Assembly (NCBI RefSeq): GCF_012641095.1
Contig: NZ_JAAVSC010000004.1
Coordinates: forward strand, 57,589-121,588
DNA length: 64,000 nucleotides
Direction of reading: 5' to 3'
Origin: Lactobacillus sp. HBUAS51381
GTDB taxonomy: Bacteria; Bacillota; Bacilli; Lactobacillales; Lactobacillaceae
The position numbers and the translations under genes are program-made. The notes beneath the pieces were generated by a model that was given only the letters and a program-made list of their open reading frames with translations, ran no database searches and was not told the origin of the DNA. Below are positions 50,742 through 60,237 of this stretch, piece by piece. Positions within the stretch are counted from its first letter, which is position 1, and every line of letters begins with the position of its first letter.

Positions 50742-50770
50742 TTGTAATCGCTTACATGGTGTGCTACCAT
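50742..50770 (+). promoter_or_regulatory. Promoter with overlapping cre site before the sugar O-acetyltransferase gene
   Basis: TGTAATCGCTTACA (50743-50756) fits the CcpA cre consensus TGWAANCGNTNWCA at all 14 positions. It overlaps a -35 TTGTAA (50742-50747) placed 17 bp before TACCAT (50765-50770), so repression by CcpA is expected when glucose is present. Confidence 0.7.
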
Positions 50771-50805
50771 TATCCTCATAAATTAACGCGAAGGATTGAC
50801 GAAGA

Positions 50806-51396
50806 ATGGCGAAAAGTGAATTTCAAAAAATGATGGCTCAAGAACTCTACGACGTGAATGATGAAAAGTTGGTGCACGACCGGTTTGCGGCCCGCGATTT
50901 ATACGAATCATTGGATAAAATTCCGTTCCGCGAAAAGGACCGGGCAACGGCGGTGATCAAACAGTTATTTGGTACGGTCGGCAAGAACGTTGAGATTCGC
51001 CCGCGGTTCGTCTGTGACTACGGCTACAACATTCATGTCGGCGATAACTTCTTTGCCAACTTTGACTGTATCTTACTGGATACCAACGAGATTACGATTG
51101 GCGATAACGTCTTGTTAGCGCCACGGGTGCAGATCTATGCGGCCGGCCATCCCTTTAATATCGCCGCGCGGACCTCTTGGCTGGGGAATGGTGCCCCCGT
51201 AAAGATTGGCAACAACTGCTGGATCGGTGGCGACGCGGTCATCGTGCCCGGCGTGACGATCGGTAATAACGTGATTGTCGGGGGTGGTGCCGTGGTCACC
51301 AAGTCCTTTGGCGATAACGTGGTGATTGCGGGGAACCCCGCCCGGATCATCAAACATTTGGACGCCAAGGGAAACGTGATCCCGGCGGAGAAGTAG
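50806..51396 (+). CDS. Sugar O-acetyltransferase (LacA/Maa type), paralogue 1
   Basis: Acetyl-CoA-dependent O-acetyltransferase of the left-handed beta-helix (hexapeptide) family, 196 residues; trimeric cytosolic enzyme thought to detoxify non-metabolised sugars. N-terminal Maa/NodL segment FQKMMAQELYDVNDEKL, then CDYGYNIHVGDNFFANFDCILLD (in part: DYGYNIHVGDNFFANFDC), the catalytic-histidine region AAGHPF, and hexapeptide repeats IGNNVIVGGGAVVTKSF. ATG with a weak site (GAAGGATTGACG). Preceded by a perfect cre site; next gene is araR. A second copy lies on the far side of the ara operon. Confidence 0.9.
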   Translation: MAKSEFQKMMAQELYDVNDEKLVHDRFAARDLYESLDKIPFREKDRATAVIKQLFGTVGKNVEIRPRFVCDYGYNIHVGDNFFANFDCILLDTNEITIGDNVLLAPRVQIYAAGHPFNIAARTSWLGNGAPVKIGNNCWIGGDAVIVPGVTIGNNVIVGGGAVVTKSFGDNVVIAGNPARIIKHLDAKGNVIPAEK

Positions 51397-51585
51397 ATTT
51401 ATCCGAATAAACTCGCGTTAAATTGGCAAACCGGCGGAAGTTTGCTATGCTAAGGGTAACCAGATAAATTACGAACAAATTTGTAACAGCCGATTTGGGT
51501 GCGGGACGCTTTGCGCAGAGTCGCTAAAGCGTTACCAACGGGAGTGCTGCAGTGCATATTGGTTACAGACTATGGGAGAGTAAAC
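51397..51585 (+). promoter_or_regulatory. araR upstream region with possible self-operator
   Basis: TACGAACAAATTTGTAAC at about 51467-51484 contains the perfect palindrome ACAAATTTGT next to TACGA, loosely like AraR boxes. No strong -10 was found; the region between it and the ATG has a TTGGTT-like hexamer at 51559. Assignment is tentative. Confidence 0.35.
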
Positions 51586-52683
51586 ATGGAAAATAAATAC
51601 CAACGGGTCAAGGACTCCCTTAAAGAAGCGATTCTTTCGGGGAAGTATCCGATTGACGAAAAGCTACCAACTGAGACGGAACTGATGGAACAGTTTAAGG
51701 TTTCGCGTTATACCATTCGACGAGCCGTGGGGGACTTAGAGACGGAGCATTTCATTTACCGCATTCAAGGCGGGGGAATGTTCGTCCAGGACTGGCACAA
51801 AGATTGGACCACCGAGAATGATAGCAAGATGATTGGGGTCATTACGACCCACATTGCCGACTACATTTTTCCACAAATTATCTACGGCATGGACAAGGTG
51901 ATCTCCGACGGCGGCTACTCGCTGTTGCTGGGGAACACGCATAACAACCATGATAAGGAACGCAAGAACCTGATCAACATGCTGAATAGCAAGGTGGCGG
52001 GGCTCATCATCGAACCCACGCAAAGTGCCTTGCCCAACCCCAATATGGACCTGTACCAGGAGATTAAGGACGACCAGATCCCGGTTCTCTTCATTAACGC
52101 GGCCTATCCACAACTGGACTTTCCGTACGTGACCACCGCGGACGTGAGTGCCGAGAAGAAGCTCATCGACCACCTGTTGCACATTGGTCACGAGAGCATT
52201 CTGGGCATCTTCCAGGTGGATGATATTCAGGGCGTTCACCGGATGAATGGGTTCGTGCAGGCGTACCAAGAACATCCGGATATTTCCTATAAGAGCAATC
52301 TGATTATGTACCAGTCGGGGGATGACTTTGCCCGGATTACCAGTCGGATTGCGTCCTATCTCAAGGATGCGGAACGGCCGACCGCCATTGCCTGTTACAA
52401 TGACCAATTGGCGATTCCAGTCATGGCCTTCGTGAAGGAACAGGGTTTCCGGGTGCCACAGGACATCTCGATCGTGGGCTTTGATAACTATCAAATGTCC
52501 CAGTACATGAGTCCGGGGCTGACCACGCTCAACCATGAGAAGGAAATCATGGGTGAGGATGCTGGCCGGATGATGTTCCAGCTTCTGAACAAGCAACCGG
52601 TGCAGTCGATTACCTACGAACCGGAATTGGTGATTCGCCAGTCCACCGGGGCACCGAAGTCGGCCTCAGATAGGTTAGGATGA
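51586..52683 (+). CDS. araR: Arabinose operon repressor AraR (GntR/LacI chimera)
   Basis: 365-residue repressor with the chimeric build of AraR: an N-terminal GntR winged helix (about 1-70: KYQRVKDSLKEAILSGKYP, LPTETELMEQFKVSRYTIRRA) joined to a LacI/periplasmic-binding-like effector domain (IGVITTHIADYIFPQIIYG, then GFDNYQMSQYMSPGLTT). L-arabinose would release it from DNA. ATG at 51586 follows GGGAGAG. It lies directly before araE1-araBDA in the same direction but has its own terminator. Target sites with spaced ATNCG boxes are visible before both transporter genes. Confidence 0.92.
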   Translation: MENKYQRVKDSLKEAILSGKYPIDEKLPTETELMEQFKVSRYTIRRAVGDLETEHFIYRIQGGGMFVQDWHKDWTTENDSKMIGVITTHIADYIFPQIIYGMDKVISDGGYSLLLGNTHNNHDKERKNLINMLNSKVAGLIIEPTQSALPNPNMDLYQEIKDDQIPVLFINAAYPQLDFPYVTTADVSAEKKLIDHLLHIGHESILGIFQVDDIQGVHRMNGFVQAYQEHPDISYKSNLIMYQSGDDFARITSRIASYLKDAERPTAIACYNDQLAIPVMAFVKEQGFRVPQDISIVGFDNYQMSQYMSPGLTTLNHEKEIMGEDAGRMMFQLLNKQPVQSITYEPELVIRQSTGAPKSASDRLG

Positions 52684-52742
52684 ATTTTGAACCAACCTCG
52701 GTTGTTCGGCTGTGATAAATGAATAAATTGAGCCAAACCTTG

Positions 52743-52769
52743 GCGTGCCGCTCTTTGGCACGCTTTTTT
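52743..52769 (+). terminator. araR terminator
   Basis: GCGTGCC and GGCACGC (7 bp) around CGCTCTTT-type loop, then seven T residues. Confidence 0.85.
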
Positions 52770-53007
52770 AGTAAATTAATGCATTGACTGCTGGGGAGTA
52801 GGACTGGACCACCAGAATCGTGGCCGGCTAAGCAGGCTTGCTCATCAAGGGAATGGCGTCACGCGTGGGGGTTCGTGCGTTTAGTAATGATCACCCGATT
52901 ACTGGGGCCAACCGAATGGTGACTTGTCAGCTATCGAATAAATTGCAAGGAATGGAGAATTATTGAAAGTGATGCGATAAACGTAAAACGCTTAACTTAA
53001 CACGATT

Positions 53008-53021
53008 CGGAAACGCTTTCA
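53008..53021 (+). promoter_or_regulatory. cre-like site upstream of the araE1 promoter
   Basis: CGGAAACGCTTTCA matches the cre consensus at 12 of 14 positions; it lies about 75 bp before the -35. Confidence 0.5.
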
Positions 53022-53076
53022 AAAAAATAAATCAATTAAAACCGCGTCATATCAAGGGATTACCCCCAATATTAAT

Positions 53077-53154
53077 CCGCACATAAAAAATAAGTGTTGA
53101 TTTATGCGTATAAATATAATACACTAAGTTTGTTCAGAAATGAAAACGCTTCAC
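53077..53154 (+). promoter_or_regulatory. araE1-araBDA promoter with paired AraR boxes and downstream cre
   Basis: TTGATT (53097-53102), 17 bp, TACACT (53120-53125). Near-perfect palindrome ATTTATGCGTATAAAT (53100-53115) covers the spacer; a second partial box ATCCGCACATAA lies upstream with its CG exactly 29 bp away. A cre-like TGAAAACGCTTCAC (53141-53154) follows the -10 by 15 bp. The araE2 promoter repeats this plan. Confidence 0.7.
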
Positions 53155-53298
53155 AAAGTTAATCGTTAATTTCGTGCTGGCCGGCCAGTACAAACGACGA
53201 TTAAACAGGGGAGCGGTTGCATTTCTATCAATAGTTAAGCGGGAAAAGCCATTATTTGTTTTTTATCTTTACCCCTTTAAACTTAGGAGGAACGAAAT

Positions 53299-54699
53299 TT
53301 GGAAGCGAAAGCGAAAAAGAAAGTCTCAAGTGGTTTCATATTCTTCTTTGGATCATTTGGTGGAATTCTCTTCGGTTACGATATCGGTGTTATGACCGGT
53401 GCCTTACCATTCTTGAAGACCGACTGGGCGTTGACTAACGCGTCATTAATCGGTTGGGTTACATCATCAGTTATGTTCGGTGCCATCTTCGGTGCCGCAA
53501 TTGCCGGTCAATTAGCCGATAGATTAGGTCGGCGGCGGATGATTCTGATGTCATCCTTAATCTTCGCCATTGGGTCAATCCTTTGTGGGTTCGCGCCTAA
53601 CGGTGGGACTTACTACTTAATCGGGATGCGGATCTTCTTGGGGTTAGCCGTTGGTGCTGCCTCAGCCTTAGTCCCAGCCTACATGTCAGAAATGGCACCG
53701 GCACGGTTACGTGGGAGTTTGTCAGGGATTAACCAGACCATGATTGTTTCTGGGATGTTGATTTCTTACATTGTCGACTTCGTTTTGAAGGATTTACCTG
53801 GCAACTTGTCATGGCGGTTAATGTTAGGTTTGGCTTCTGTGCCTGCCTTCATCCTCTTCGCCGGTGTTCTCCGGTTGCCTGAATCTCCACGTTTCTTAAT
53901 CAAGTCTGGTCAGTTAGACGAAGCACGGACGGTTCTGTCCTACGTTCGTAAGCCAGACGAAGTTGAATCAGAAGTTAAGTCCATTCAAGATACTGCTAAG
54001 ACTGAAGAAAGTAACTTGGAAAAGACCTCATGGGCAACCTTGTTCAACGGCAAGTACCGTTACTTGGTTATCGCCGGTGTTGGGGTCGCTGCCTTCCAGC
54101 AATTCCAAGGGGCCAACGCGATCTTCTACTACATTCCACTGATTGTTGAAAAAGCAACTGGGAATGCCGCAAGTTCTGCTCTGATGTGGCCAATCATTCA
54201 AGGTGTTCTGTTAGTTCTTGGGTCATTACTCTACATCTGGATTGCTGAAAAATTCAATCGTCGGACGCTGTTGACTGTGGGTGGTTCAGTAATGGCTTTG
54301 TCCTTCCTGTTACCAGCTATCATTAACAAGTTAGTTCCTAACGCAAGTCCAATGATGATCGTTGTCTTCTTATCTATCTACGTTGCGTTCTACTCATTCA
54401 CTTGGGCACCACTTACCTGGGTTCTGGTTGGTGAAATCTTCCCATTGGCTATCCGGGGCCGTGCATCTGGTTTAGCTTCATCCTTTAACTGGATCGGTTC
54501 ATGGGCTGTTGGTTTGATCTTCCCAATCATGACGGCTGCAATGTCACAAGAAGCTGTGTTCGCTGTCTTCGGTGTCATCTGTGTCTTGGGTGTTCTGTTC
54601 ATCCGCTTCTGTGTTCCAGAAACGCGTGGTCACACTCTTGAAGAAATCGAAGCACGTGGGACTGCTCATGCTGCTAAGAAAGAAGCAGCTAACAACTAG
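53299..54699 (+). CDS. araE: Arabinose/pentose:proton symporter, copy 1
   Basis: Twelve-helix sugar porter of the major facilitator superfamily, 466 residues. Signature elements are all visible: GGILFGYDIGVMTGALPFL in TM1, DRLGRRR in the 2-3 loop, PESPRFL after TM6, QQFQGANAIFYY in TM7 and PETRGHTLEEIE at the end. Starts with TTG after GGAGG. T-rich, high-expression codon choice (GGT, GTT, GCT), like araBDA and unlike the second copy at 60238. First gene of araE-araB-araD-araA, 36 bases before araB, so it is probably the main arabinose importer. Other pentoses are possible substrates. Confidence 0.9.
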   Translation: MEAKAKKKVSSGFIFFFGSFGGILFGYDIGVMTGALPFLKTDWALTNASLIGWVTSSVMFGAIFGAAIAGQLADRLGRRRMILMSSLIFAIGSILCGFAPNGGTYYLIGMRIFLGLAVGAASALVPAYMSEMAPARLRGSLSGINQTMIVSGMLISYIVDFVLKDLPGNLSWRLMLGLASVPAFILFAGVLRLPESPRFLIKSGQLDEARTVLSYVRKPDEVESEVKSIQDTAKTEESNLEKTSWATLFNGKYRYLVIAGVGVAAFQQFQGANAIFYYIPLIVEKATGNAASSALMWPIIQGVLLVLGSLLYIWIAEKFNRRTLLTVGGSVMALSFLLPAIINKLVPNASPMMIVVFLSIYVAFYSFTWAPLTWVLVGEIFPLAIRGRASGLASSFNWIGSWAVGLIFPIMTAAMSQEAVFAVFGVICVLGVLFIRFCVPETRGHTLEEIEARGTAHAAKKEAANN

Positions 54700-54735
54700 T
54701 AATTCTCGATTTAAAATTATTGGGAGGTAAGTTAA

Positions 54736-56337
54736 ATGAACTTAGTTGAAACGACTCGCGCTATCGAAGCCGGTGAGGTTTCCTTAGGGATTGAGTTAGG
54801 TTCAACCCGGATTAAAGCGGTATTGGTCACTGATGACTTCAATACTATCGCCTCAGGCAGTTATGTTTGGGAAAACCGCTTTGAAGACGGTGTCTGGACA
54901 TACCCGATCGACGAAGTTTGGACGGGAATCCAACAAAGCTACACACAAATGGCCGCTGACGTTCAAAGCAAGTACCACAGTGCTTTGACCAAGATTAGTG
55001 CCGTTGGGGTTAGTGCCATGATGCATGGTTACTTGGCCTTCGATAAGAGTGGCGAACTGTTGGTACCGTTCCGGACTTGGCGGAACAACATCACGGAACA
55101 ATCCGCTGATGAATTGACCAAGTTGTTCGATTTCAACATTCCACAACGGTGGAGTATTGCCCATCTGTACCAAGCTATCCTGAATGGTGAAGACCACGTT
55201 CGCAACGTCAACTTCATCACCTCATTGGCTGGGTATGTAACTTGGAAATTATCTGGCGAAAAGGTCTTGGGTGTTGGGGATGCTTCCGGTGTCTTCCCAA
55301 TCGATGACAAGACGGGTTCTTACGACAAGACGATGTTGAAGAAATTCAGCAACCTCGACAACGTTAAGCAATACCCTTGGGACATCGAAGATATCTTGCC
55401 TGATATCTTACCAGCTGGTAAGGTTGCCGGTCATTTGACCGCTGAAGGGGCTAAACTCCTGGATGCTAATGGCAACTTGGAAGCCGGTTCTGTGATGGCC
55501 CCACCTGAAGGGGATGCTGGTACCGGGATGGTTGGTACAAACAGTGTGCGGAAGCGGACTGGGAATATCTCCGTCGGGACCTCATCCTTCTCCATGAACG
55601 TTTTAGACAAGCCTTTGACCAAGGTTTACCGCGATATCGATATCGTGATGACGCCAGATGGCTCACCAGTAGCCATGGTCCACATTAACAACTGTTCTTC
55701 AGATATTAATGCTTGGGCCAGCGTCTTCAACGAATTTGCGCAACGACTCGGGGTTGACTTGAAGCCAGACCGTTTGTACGAAACGCTCTTCTTGGAAGCA
55801 GCAAAGGCCGATCCAGATGCCGGTGGCTTAGTGAACTACAGTTATCAATCTGGTGAAAACATCACCAAGATTAAGGCTGGTCGTCCATTATTCGTCCGGA
55901 CACCAAACAGCAAGTTTAGCTTACCTAACTTCATGCAAACGCAGTTATACGCTGCCTTTGCACCACTGAAGATTGGGATGGACATCTTGATTAATCAAGA
56001 ACACGTTCATACCGATGTGATGATTGCCCAAGGTGGTTTGTTCCGGACACCAGTTATTGGTCAACAAGTCTTGGCCAATGCGTTGAACGTTCCAATCACT
56101 GTTATGAGTACTGCCGGCGAAGGTGGTCCATGGGGGATGGCGGTCTTAGCTGTTTATGCTAAGCGCGATACCGATGAATCACTGGAAGACTTCTTGGATC
56201 AAGAAGTGTTCACCAACCCAGAATCCATGACGTTGAGCCCAGAACCTGAAGGGGTTGCGGGTTACCAGAAGTTCATCGAAAAGTATCAAGCTGGCTTGCC
56301 GGTGGAAGCTACCGCTGGCGATGCAATTAGCGACTAA
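54736..56337 (+). CDS. araB: L-ribulokinase
   Basis: Phosphorylates L-ribulose to L-ribulose-5-phosphate, 533 residues. FGGY carbohydrate kinase fold: GIELGSTRIKAVLV (about 18-31) is the first phosphate loop, FRTWRNNI the sugar-binding segment, and GTSSFSMNVLD and AGEGGPWGMAVLA the C-terminal ATP-site elements. This length and N-terminus are typical of the lactobacillar AraB type. ATG follows GGGAGGT. Cotranscribed with araE1, araD and araA. Confidence 0.93.
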   Translation: MNLVETTRAIEAGEVSLGIELGSTRIKAVLVTDDFNTIASGSYVWENRFEDGVWTYPIDEVWTGIQQSYTQMAADVQSKYHSALTKISAVGVSAMMHGYLAFDKSGELLVPFRTWRNNITEQSADELTKLFDFNIPQRWSIAHLYQAILNGEDHVRNVNFITSLAGYVTWKLSGEKVLGVGDASGVFPIDDKTGSYDKTMLKKFSNLDNVKQYPWDIEDILPDILPAGKVAGHLTAEGAKLLDANGNLEAGSVMAPPEGDAGTGMVGTNSVRKRTGNISVGTSSFSMNVLDKPLTKVYRDIDIVMTPDGSPVAMVHINNCSSDINAWASVFNEFAQRLGVDLKPDRLYETLFLEAAKADPDAGGLVNYSYQSGENITKIKAGRPLFVRTPNSKFSLPNFMQTQLYAAFAPLKIGMDILINQEHVHTDVMIAQGGLFRTPVIGQQVLANALNVPITVMSTAGEGGPWGMAVLAVYAKRDTDESLEDFLDQEVFTNPESMTLSPEPEGVAGYQKFIEKYQAGLPVEATAGDAISD

Positions 56338-56354
56338 GAGAGGAAGTTAATTGA

Positions 56355-57083
56355 ATGTTAGAGGAATTAAAGCAAGAAGTTTACGAAGCCAACATGAAGC
56401 TGCCTAAGCTTGGCCTGGTTACCTTTACTTGGGGTAACGTTTCCGGAATTGACCGGGAAAAGGGTCTGTTCGTCATCAAGCCTTCCGGGGTTGACTACGA
56501 CAAGTTAAAGCCTAGCGACTTGGTCGTCGTAAACTTGAAGGGTGAAGTTGTTGAAGGGGACATGAACCCTTCCAGTGACACCCCGACGCATACGGTACTT
56601 TACAACGCATTTCCAAATATTGGTGGGATTGTGCACACGCACTCTCCATGGGCTGTTTCCTTTGCTGGCGCCAACTTAGACGTCCCAGCTATGAACACGA
56701 CTCACGCCGACACGTTCTACGGTGATGTTCCAGCGGCCGATGCTTTGACCAAGGAAGAGATCGAAGAAGATTACGAAGGCAATACGGGTAAAACCATTGT
56801 CAAGACCTTCAAGGAACGTGGCTTGGATTACGAAGCCATTCCAGCTGCCTTAGTTAGCCAACACGGACCATTTGCCTGGGGACCAACCGCAGACAAGGCC
56901 GTGTACAACGCCAAGGTCTTGGAAGTTGTTGCTGAAGAGGATTACCACTCCATGCAATTGACGCACAAGAATCTGGAATTGCCACAATATCTGTTGGATA
57001 AGCACTATTACCGTAAGCACGGTAAGAACGCTTATTATGGGCAAAACAATGCCAAGTCGCAGAGTCATGCGGCGCGTGAATAA
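56355..57083 (+). CDS. araD: L-ribulose-5-phosphate 4-epimerase
   Basis: Converts L-ribulose-5-phosphate to D-xylulose-5-phosphate, which enters the phosphoketolase pathway. 242 residues, class II aldolase/epimerase family. The zinc-ligand motif GIVHTHSPWA (about 94-103) and the later histidine in SQHGPFAWG (about 170) are present, together with TWGNVSGID near the N-terminus. ATG follows AGAGAGGAAG. Eighteen bases after araB. Confidence 0.94.
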   Translation: MLEELKQEVYEANMKLPKLGLVTFTWGNVSGIDREKGLFVIKPSGVDYDKLKPSDLVVVNLKGEVVEGDMNPSSDTPTHTVLYNAFPNIGGIVHTHSPWAVSFAGANLDVPAMNTTHADTFYGDVPAADALTKEEIEEDYEGNTGKTIVKTFKERGLDYEAIPAALVSQHGPFAWGPTADKAVYNAKVLEVVAEEDYHSMQLTHKNLELPQYLLDKHYYRKHGKNAYYGQNNAKSQSHAARE

Positions 57084-57134
57084 TTGGGTATCAATGCTTT
57101 ACTAACAATCATATATAGAAGGAGTGCTTAAATT

Positions 57135-58559
57135 ATGTTATCAGTTCCTGATTATGAATTTTGGTTTGTTACCGGTAGTCAACATCTCTATGGTGAAGAA
57201 CAATTAAAGTCTGTTGCCAAAGATGCACAAGACATCGCTGACAAGTTAAACGCCAGCGGCAAATTGCCTTACAAGGTTGTCTTCAAGGATGTTATGACGA
57301 CTGCTGAAAGCATCACTAACTTCATGAAGGAAGTTAACTACAACGATAAGGTCGCCGGGGTTATTACCTGGATGCACACGTTCTCTCCAGCCAAGAACTG
57401 GATCCGTGGGACTGAATTGTTACAAAAGCCATTACTTCACTTGGCTACGCAATACTTAAACAACATCCCATACGCTGACATTGACTTTGATTACATGAAC
57501 TTGAACCAAAGTGCGCATGGTGACCGTGAATATGCTTACATCAATGCACGTTTGAAGAAGAACAACAAGATCGTCTACGGTTACTGGGGCGATGCTGAAG
57601 TCCAAGACAAGATTGCTGCTTGGGAAGATGTTGCCGTTGCCTACAACGAAAGCTTCAAGGTTAAGGTTGCACGTTTCGGAGACACTATGCGTAACGTTGC
57701 CGTTACTGAAGGTGACAAAGTACAAGCACAAATCCAAATGGGCTGGACTGTTGACTACTACGGTATCGGTGACTTAGTTGAAGAAATCAACAAGGTTAAG
57801 GATGCTGACATCGACAAGGAATACGCTGACTTGGAAAGCAAGTACACCATGGTTCAAGGTGACAACGATGCTGAAACTTACAAGCACTCAGTACGTGTTC
57901 AATTACAACAATACATCGGGATCAAGAGCTTCTTGGAAAAGGGTGGCTACACTGCCTTCACCACGAACTTCGAAGACCTCTGGGGTATGGAACAACTCCC
58001 TGGCTTAGCCGCACAATTGTTAATCCGTGACGGTTATGGCTTCGGTGCCGAAGGTGACTGGAAGACCGCTGCGCTTGGCCGTGTCATGAAGATCATGTCC
58101 CACGGTAAGAAGACGGCCTTCATGGAAGACTACACGCTTGACTTACGTAAGGGCCACGAAGCTATTCTTGGTTCTCACATGCTGGAAGTTGACCCAACGA
58201 TCGCTTCCGACAAGCCTCGTGTTGAAGTTCACCCATTGGATATCGGTGGTAAGGCTGACCCTGCACGTCTGGTCTTCACTGGTTCAGAAGGCGACGCCAT
58301 TGACGTTACGGTTTCTGACTTCCGTGATGGCTTCAAGATGATCAGCTATGCTGTAGCTGCTCACAAGCCAGAAGCTGAGACCCCTAACTTGCCAGTTGCT
58401 AAGCAACTCTGGACGCCAAAGGTTGGTCTTGAAAAGGGTGCCTTAGCTTGGATGCAAGCCGGTGGTGGTCACCACACCATGCTCTCATTTGCTCTGACTG
58501 AAGAACAAATGGAAGACTTTGCAACCATGGTTAACATGAACAAAGCATTCATCAAATAG
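57135..58559 (+). CDS. araA: L-arabinose isomerase
   Basis: Isomerises L-arabinose to L-ribulose, 474 residues. The N-terminus [12 protein letters not shown] is diagnostic; the metal-binding and catalytic region is represented by [16 protein letters not shown] (about 297-312, Glu 303), [16 protein letters not shown] with its His and Glu, and GGGHHTMLS near residue 440. Codon choice is strongly optimised. ATG follows AAGGAGTG. Last gene of the arabinose operon, closed by a terminator. Confidence 0.95.
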   Translation: MLSVPDYEFWFVTGSQHLYGEEQLKSVAKDAQDIADKLNASGKLPYKVVFKDVMTTAESITNFMKEVNYNDKVAGVITWMHTFSPAKNWIRGTELLQKPLLHLATQYLNNIPYADIDFDYMNLNQSAHGDREYAYINARLKKNNKIVYGYWGDAEVQDKIAAWEDVAVAYNESFKVKVARFGDTMRNVAVTEGDKVQAQIQMGWTVDYYGIGDLVEEINKVKDADIDKEYADLESKYTMVQGDNDAETYKHSVRVQLQQYIGIKSFLEKGGYTAFTTNFEDLWGMEQLPGLAAQLLIRDGYGFGAEGDWKTAALGRVMKIMSHGKKTAFMEDYTLDLRKGHEAILGSHMLEVDPTIASDKPRVEVHPLDIGGKADPARLVFTGSEGDAIDVTVSDFRDGFKMISYAVAAHKPEAETPNLPVAKQLWTPKVGLEKGALAWMQAGGGHHTMLSFALTEEQMEDFATMVNMNKAFIK

Positions 58560-58579
58560 TCATTAACGACTGATAAAAA

Positions 58580-58615
58580 TGGTTGGGGTTGCCGAGAGCG
58601 GCCTCGGCCATTTTT
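58580..58615 (+). terminator. araA terminator
   Basis: TGCCGAG and CTCGGCCA pair, extended by TGG/CCA outside; TTTTT follows. Confidence 0.72.
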
Positions 58616-58669
58616 ATTTTGAGTTATCAGCTAAAGATTGCAACGACTTTGGACATGCAGATCTATTTC

Positions 58670-59147
58670 CAGCTAACAAGGCTTGGCACTGTTAGATTAA
58701 TCGTCAACGATCACCTGCGGCTGCCAGAGATTCCGGCGCTGTGGGGACCGCCTGCGGCCTGAGAAGCGGTCCTCCAGCTCGGTTTGAAGCCTGACCAAAA
58801 TCGTCAGTCTCCAAACTCGTCCCGCGCTGTAAGCTGCTGCACAGCTAACACCGCTGTCACGGCTACCTACATCTCTGGCTGCCTTCGGTTACGAAAGTTG
58901 AAACCCATTAAATGGCGGGTGACATCGCTGGAATGGCAACGTTGCTCCACGTTAATTGGTAACATCAGATGTAGCCGTGAGTGAGCCAAATTTGGTCTCA
59001 GCCGTGGGAGTTTCCAAGTGATTTTGCTTGGAAACTGGCGTCTTTGAGACGTGTCTTTCGGCTCAAAGCGAGGGAAAAGACGGGTTTTGGCTTTTCCCGG
59101 TCCTTCCCACCGCGTTCCAGACCAAATTTGGCGAACGGTAAGGCGAT
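58670..59147 (+). repeat. Intergenic repeat family 1, full copy C
   Basis: Begins CAGCTAACAAGG (58670-58681), then AGAGATTCCGGCGCTGTGG, the hairpin GTAAGCTGCTGCACAGCTAAC, and the perfect arm pair CAAATTTGGTCT (58987-58998) / AGACCAAATTTG (59119-59130) enclosing GTTTCCAAG/CTTGGAAAC and GGGAAAAG/CTTTTCCC hairpins. The right terminal CCTTGTTAGCTG of copy A is not clear here. Fills most of the gap between araA and the second O-acetyltransferase gene. Confidence 0.72.
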
Positions 59148-59258
59148 CATCATCGTCAGTTGTGCAGGTGAAAAGTCCGTATTCATAGTAATGTTTGTGG
59201 TCCACATACGTTGTAATTTTTAGGTTTCATGAAGTGTCAATTAAGGAGGAAGAGAAAT

Positions 59259-59822
59259 ATGGGAAAAACAGAACAAGAAAAAATGGTTGCCGGCGAACTC
59301 TTTGACGTCTACGACGATGAGTTAGTGGCACAACGGGGCGCTGCCAGAAAGCAGGTTGAGGCGATTAATGCCTTGGGCGAAAGCGATCCTGAACAGACCG
59401 AGAAGCTGATTAAGAAGCTCTTTGGTTCTACCGGTAAGGACGTCAGCGTTCATGCCGACTTCAAGTGTGACTACGGCTACAACATCTACGTGGACGAAGA
59501 CTTCTTCGCCAACTACGACTGCGTCATGCTGGACGTGGCCCCCATTCGGATCGGCAAGCACTGCCTGCTCGGGCCGAAAGTCCAGATTTACTCGGTTAAT
59601 CACCCGGCCGATCCTAAGTTGCGGCGGAACGGGGCCATGGGCATTGGCCGTCCCGTGACCTTGGGCGATGACGTTTGGGTCGGTGGCGGTGCCATCATCT
59701 GTCCCGGCGTTACGTTGGGGAACAACGTGATCGTCGGCGCCGGTGCCGTGGTCACCAAGTCCTTCGGGGACAACGTGGTCGTTGCCGGTAACCCGGCCCG
59801 CGTTGTGAAGCATTTGGATTAA
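59259..59822 (+). CDS. Sugar O-acetyltransferase (LacA/Maa type), paralogue 2
   Basis: 187 residues, same family as the gene at 50806: MVAGELFDVYDDELVAQR, DYGYNIYVDEDFFANYDC, SVNHPAD with the catalytic histidine, and GVTLGNNVIVGAGAVVTKSF hexapeptide repeats. The ATG at 59259 follows AAGGAGGAAGAG; the frame begins earlier but without a site. No cre consensus is visible before it. Its C-terminus is shorter by about ten residues than paralogue 1. With paralogue 1 it encloses araR and the ara operon, suggesting that acetylation of excess pentoses or analogues is linked to arabinose use. Confidence 0.9.
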   Translation: MGKTEQEKMVAGELFDVYDDELVAQRGAARKQVEAINALGESDPEQTEKLIKKLFGSTGKDVSVHADFKCDYGYNIYVDEDFFANYDCVMLDVAPIRIGKHCLLGPKVQIYSVNHPADPKLRRNGAMGIGRPVTLGDDVWVGGGAIICPGVTLGNNVIVGAGAVVTKSFGDNVVVAGNPARVVKHLD

Positions 59823-59878
59823 ACGAATGATATCAGGTTTCAACCCCCGAATATAGGGTTGGCCGAAAAGTTTCTATG

Positions 59879-59950
59879 AAGTGGCTCATCAGAGCGTTTC
59901 CATTCCTAGCGGGTGGGGACTTTGGATGAGCCACTTTTTTTGGCGCTTAA
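59879..59950 (+). terminator. Terminator of the second O-acetyltransferase gene
   Basis: AAGTGGCTCATC (59879-59890) and GATGAGCCACTT (59935-59946), perfect 12 bp with a long loop, then T residues. Confidence 0.75.
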
Positions 59951-60010
59951 CCATCAATTTTTGAAAAATTTTTGAGAGCAAGCGGTTGCTTTCATACCGG
60001 GATTTGGGAA

Positions 60011-60111
60011 AGAAAGCGCTTTGAAAAGTTATCCGCATAATAAAATTAATCATTGATTTATCCGTACAACCGGTTTAAACTACTTGTATTGCGTTAGTGA
60101 AAACGTTTTAC
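60011..60111 (+). promoter_or_regulatory. araE2 promoter with AraR boxes and cre-like sites
   Basis: TTGATT (60053-60058), 17 bp, TAAACT (60076-60081). ATTTATCCGTACAACC (60056-60071) occupies the same place as the araE1 palindrome; an upstream ATCCGCATAA has its CG 29 bp away, as at araE1. cre-like AGAAAGCGCTTTGA (60011-60024) lies upstream and TGAAAACGTTTTAC (60098-60111, 12 of 14) lies 16 bp after the -10. Confidence 0.68.
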
Positions 60112-60237
60112 CTGCTTTTGGGTAAGCGTTGTCTTCACTGGCATTGATTCGTTAACGATGATTTATCGGACCAATTCAAACTAGCGTCATTTTTGGCAGA
60201 GAGAACACGTTAGAGAGACTTTTAGGAGGTTATTTGC

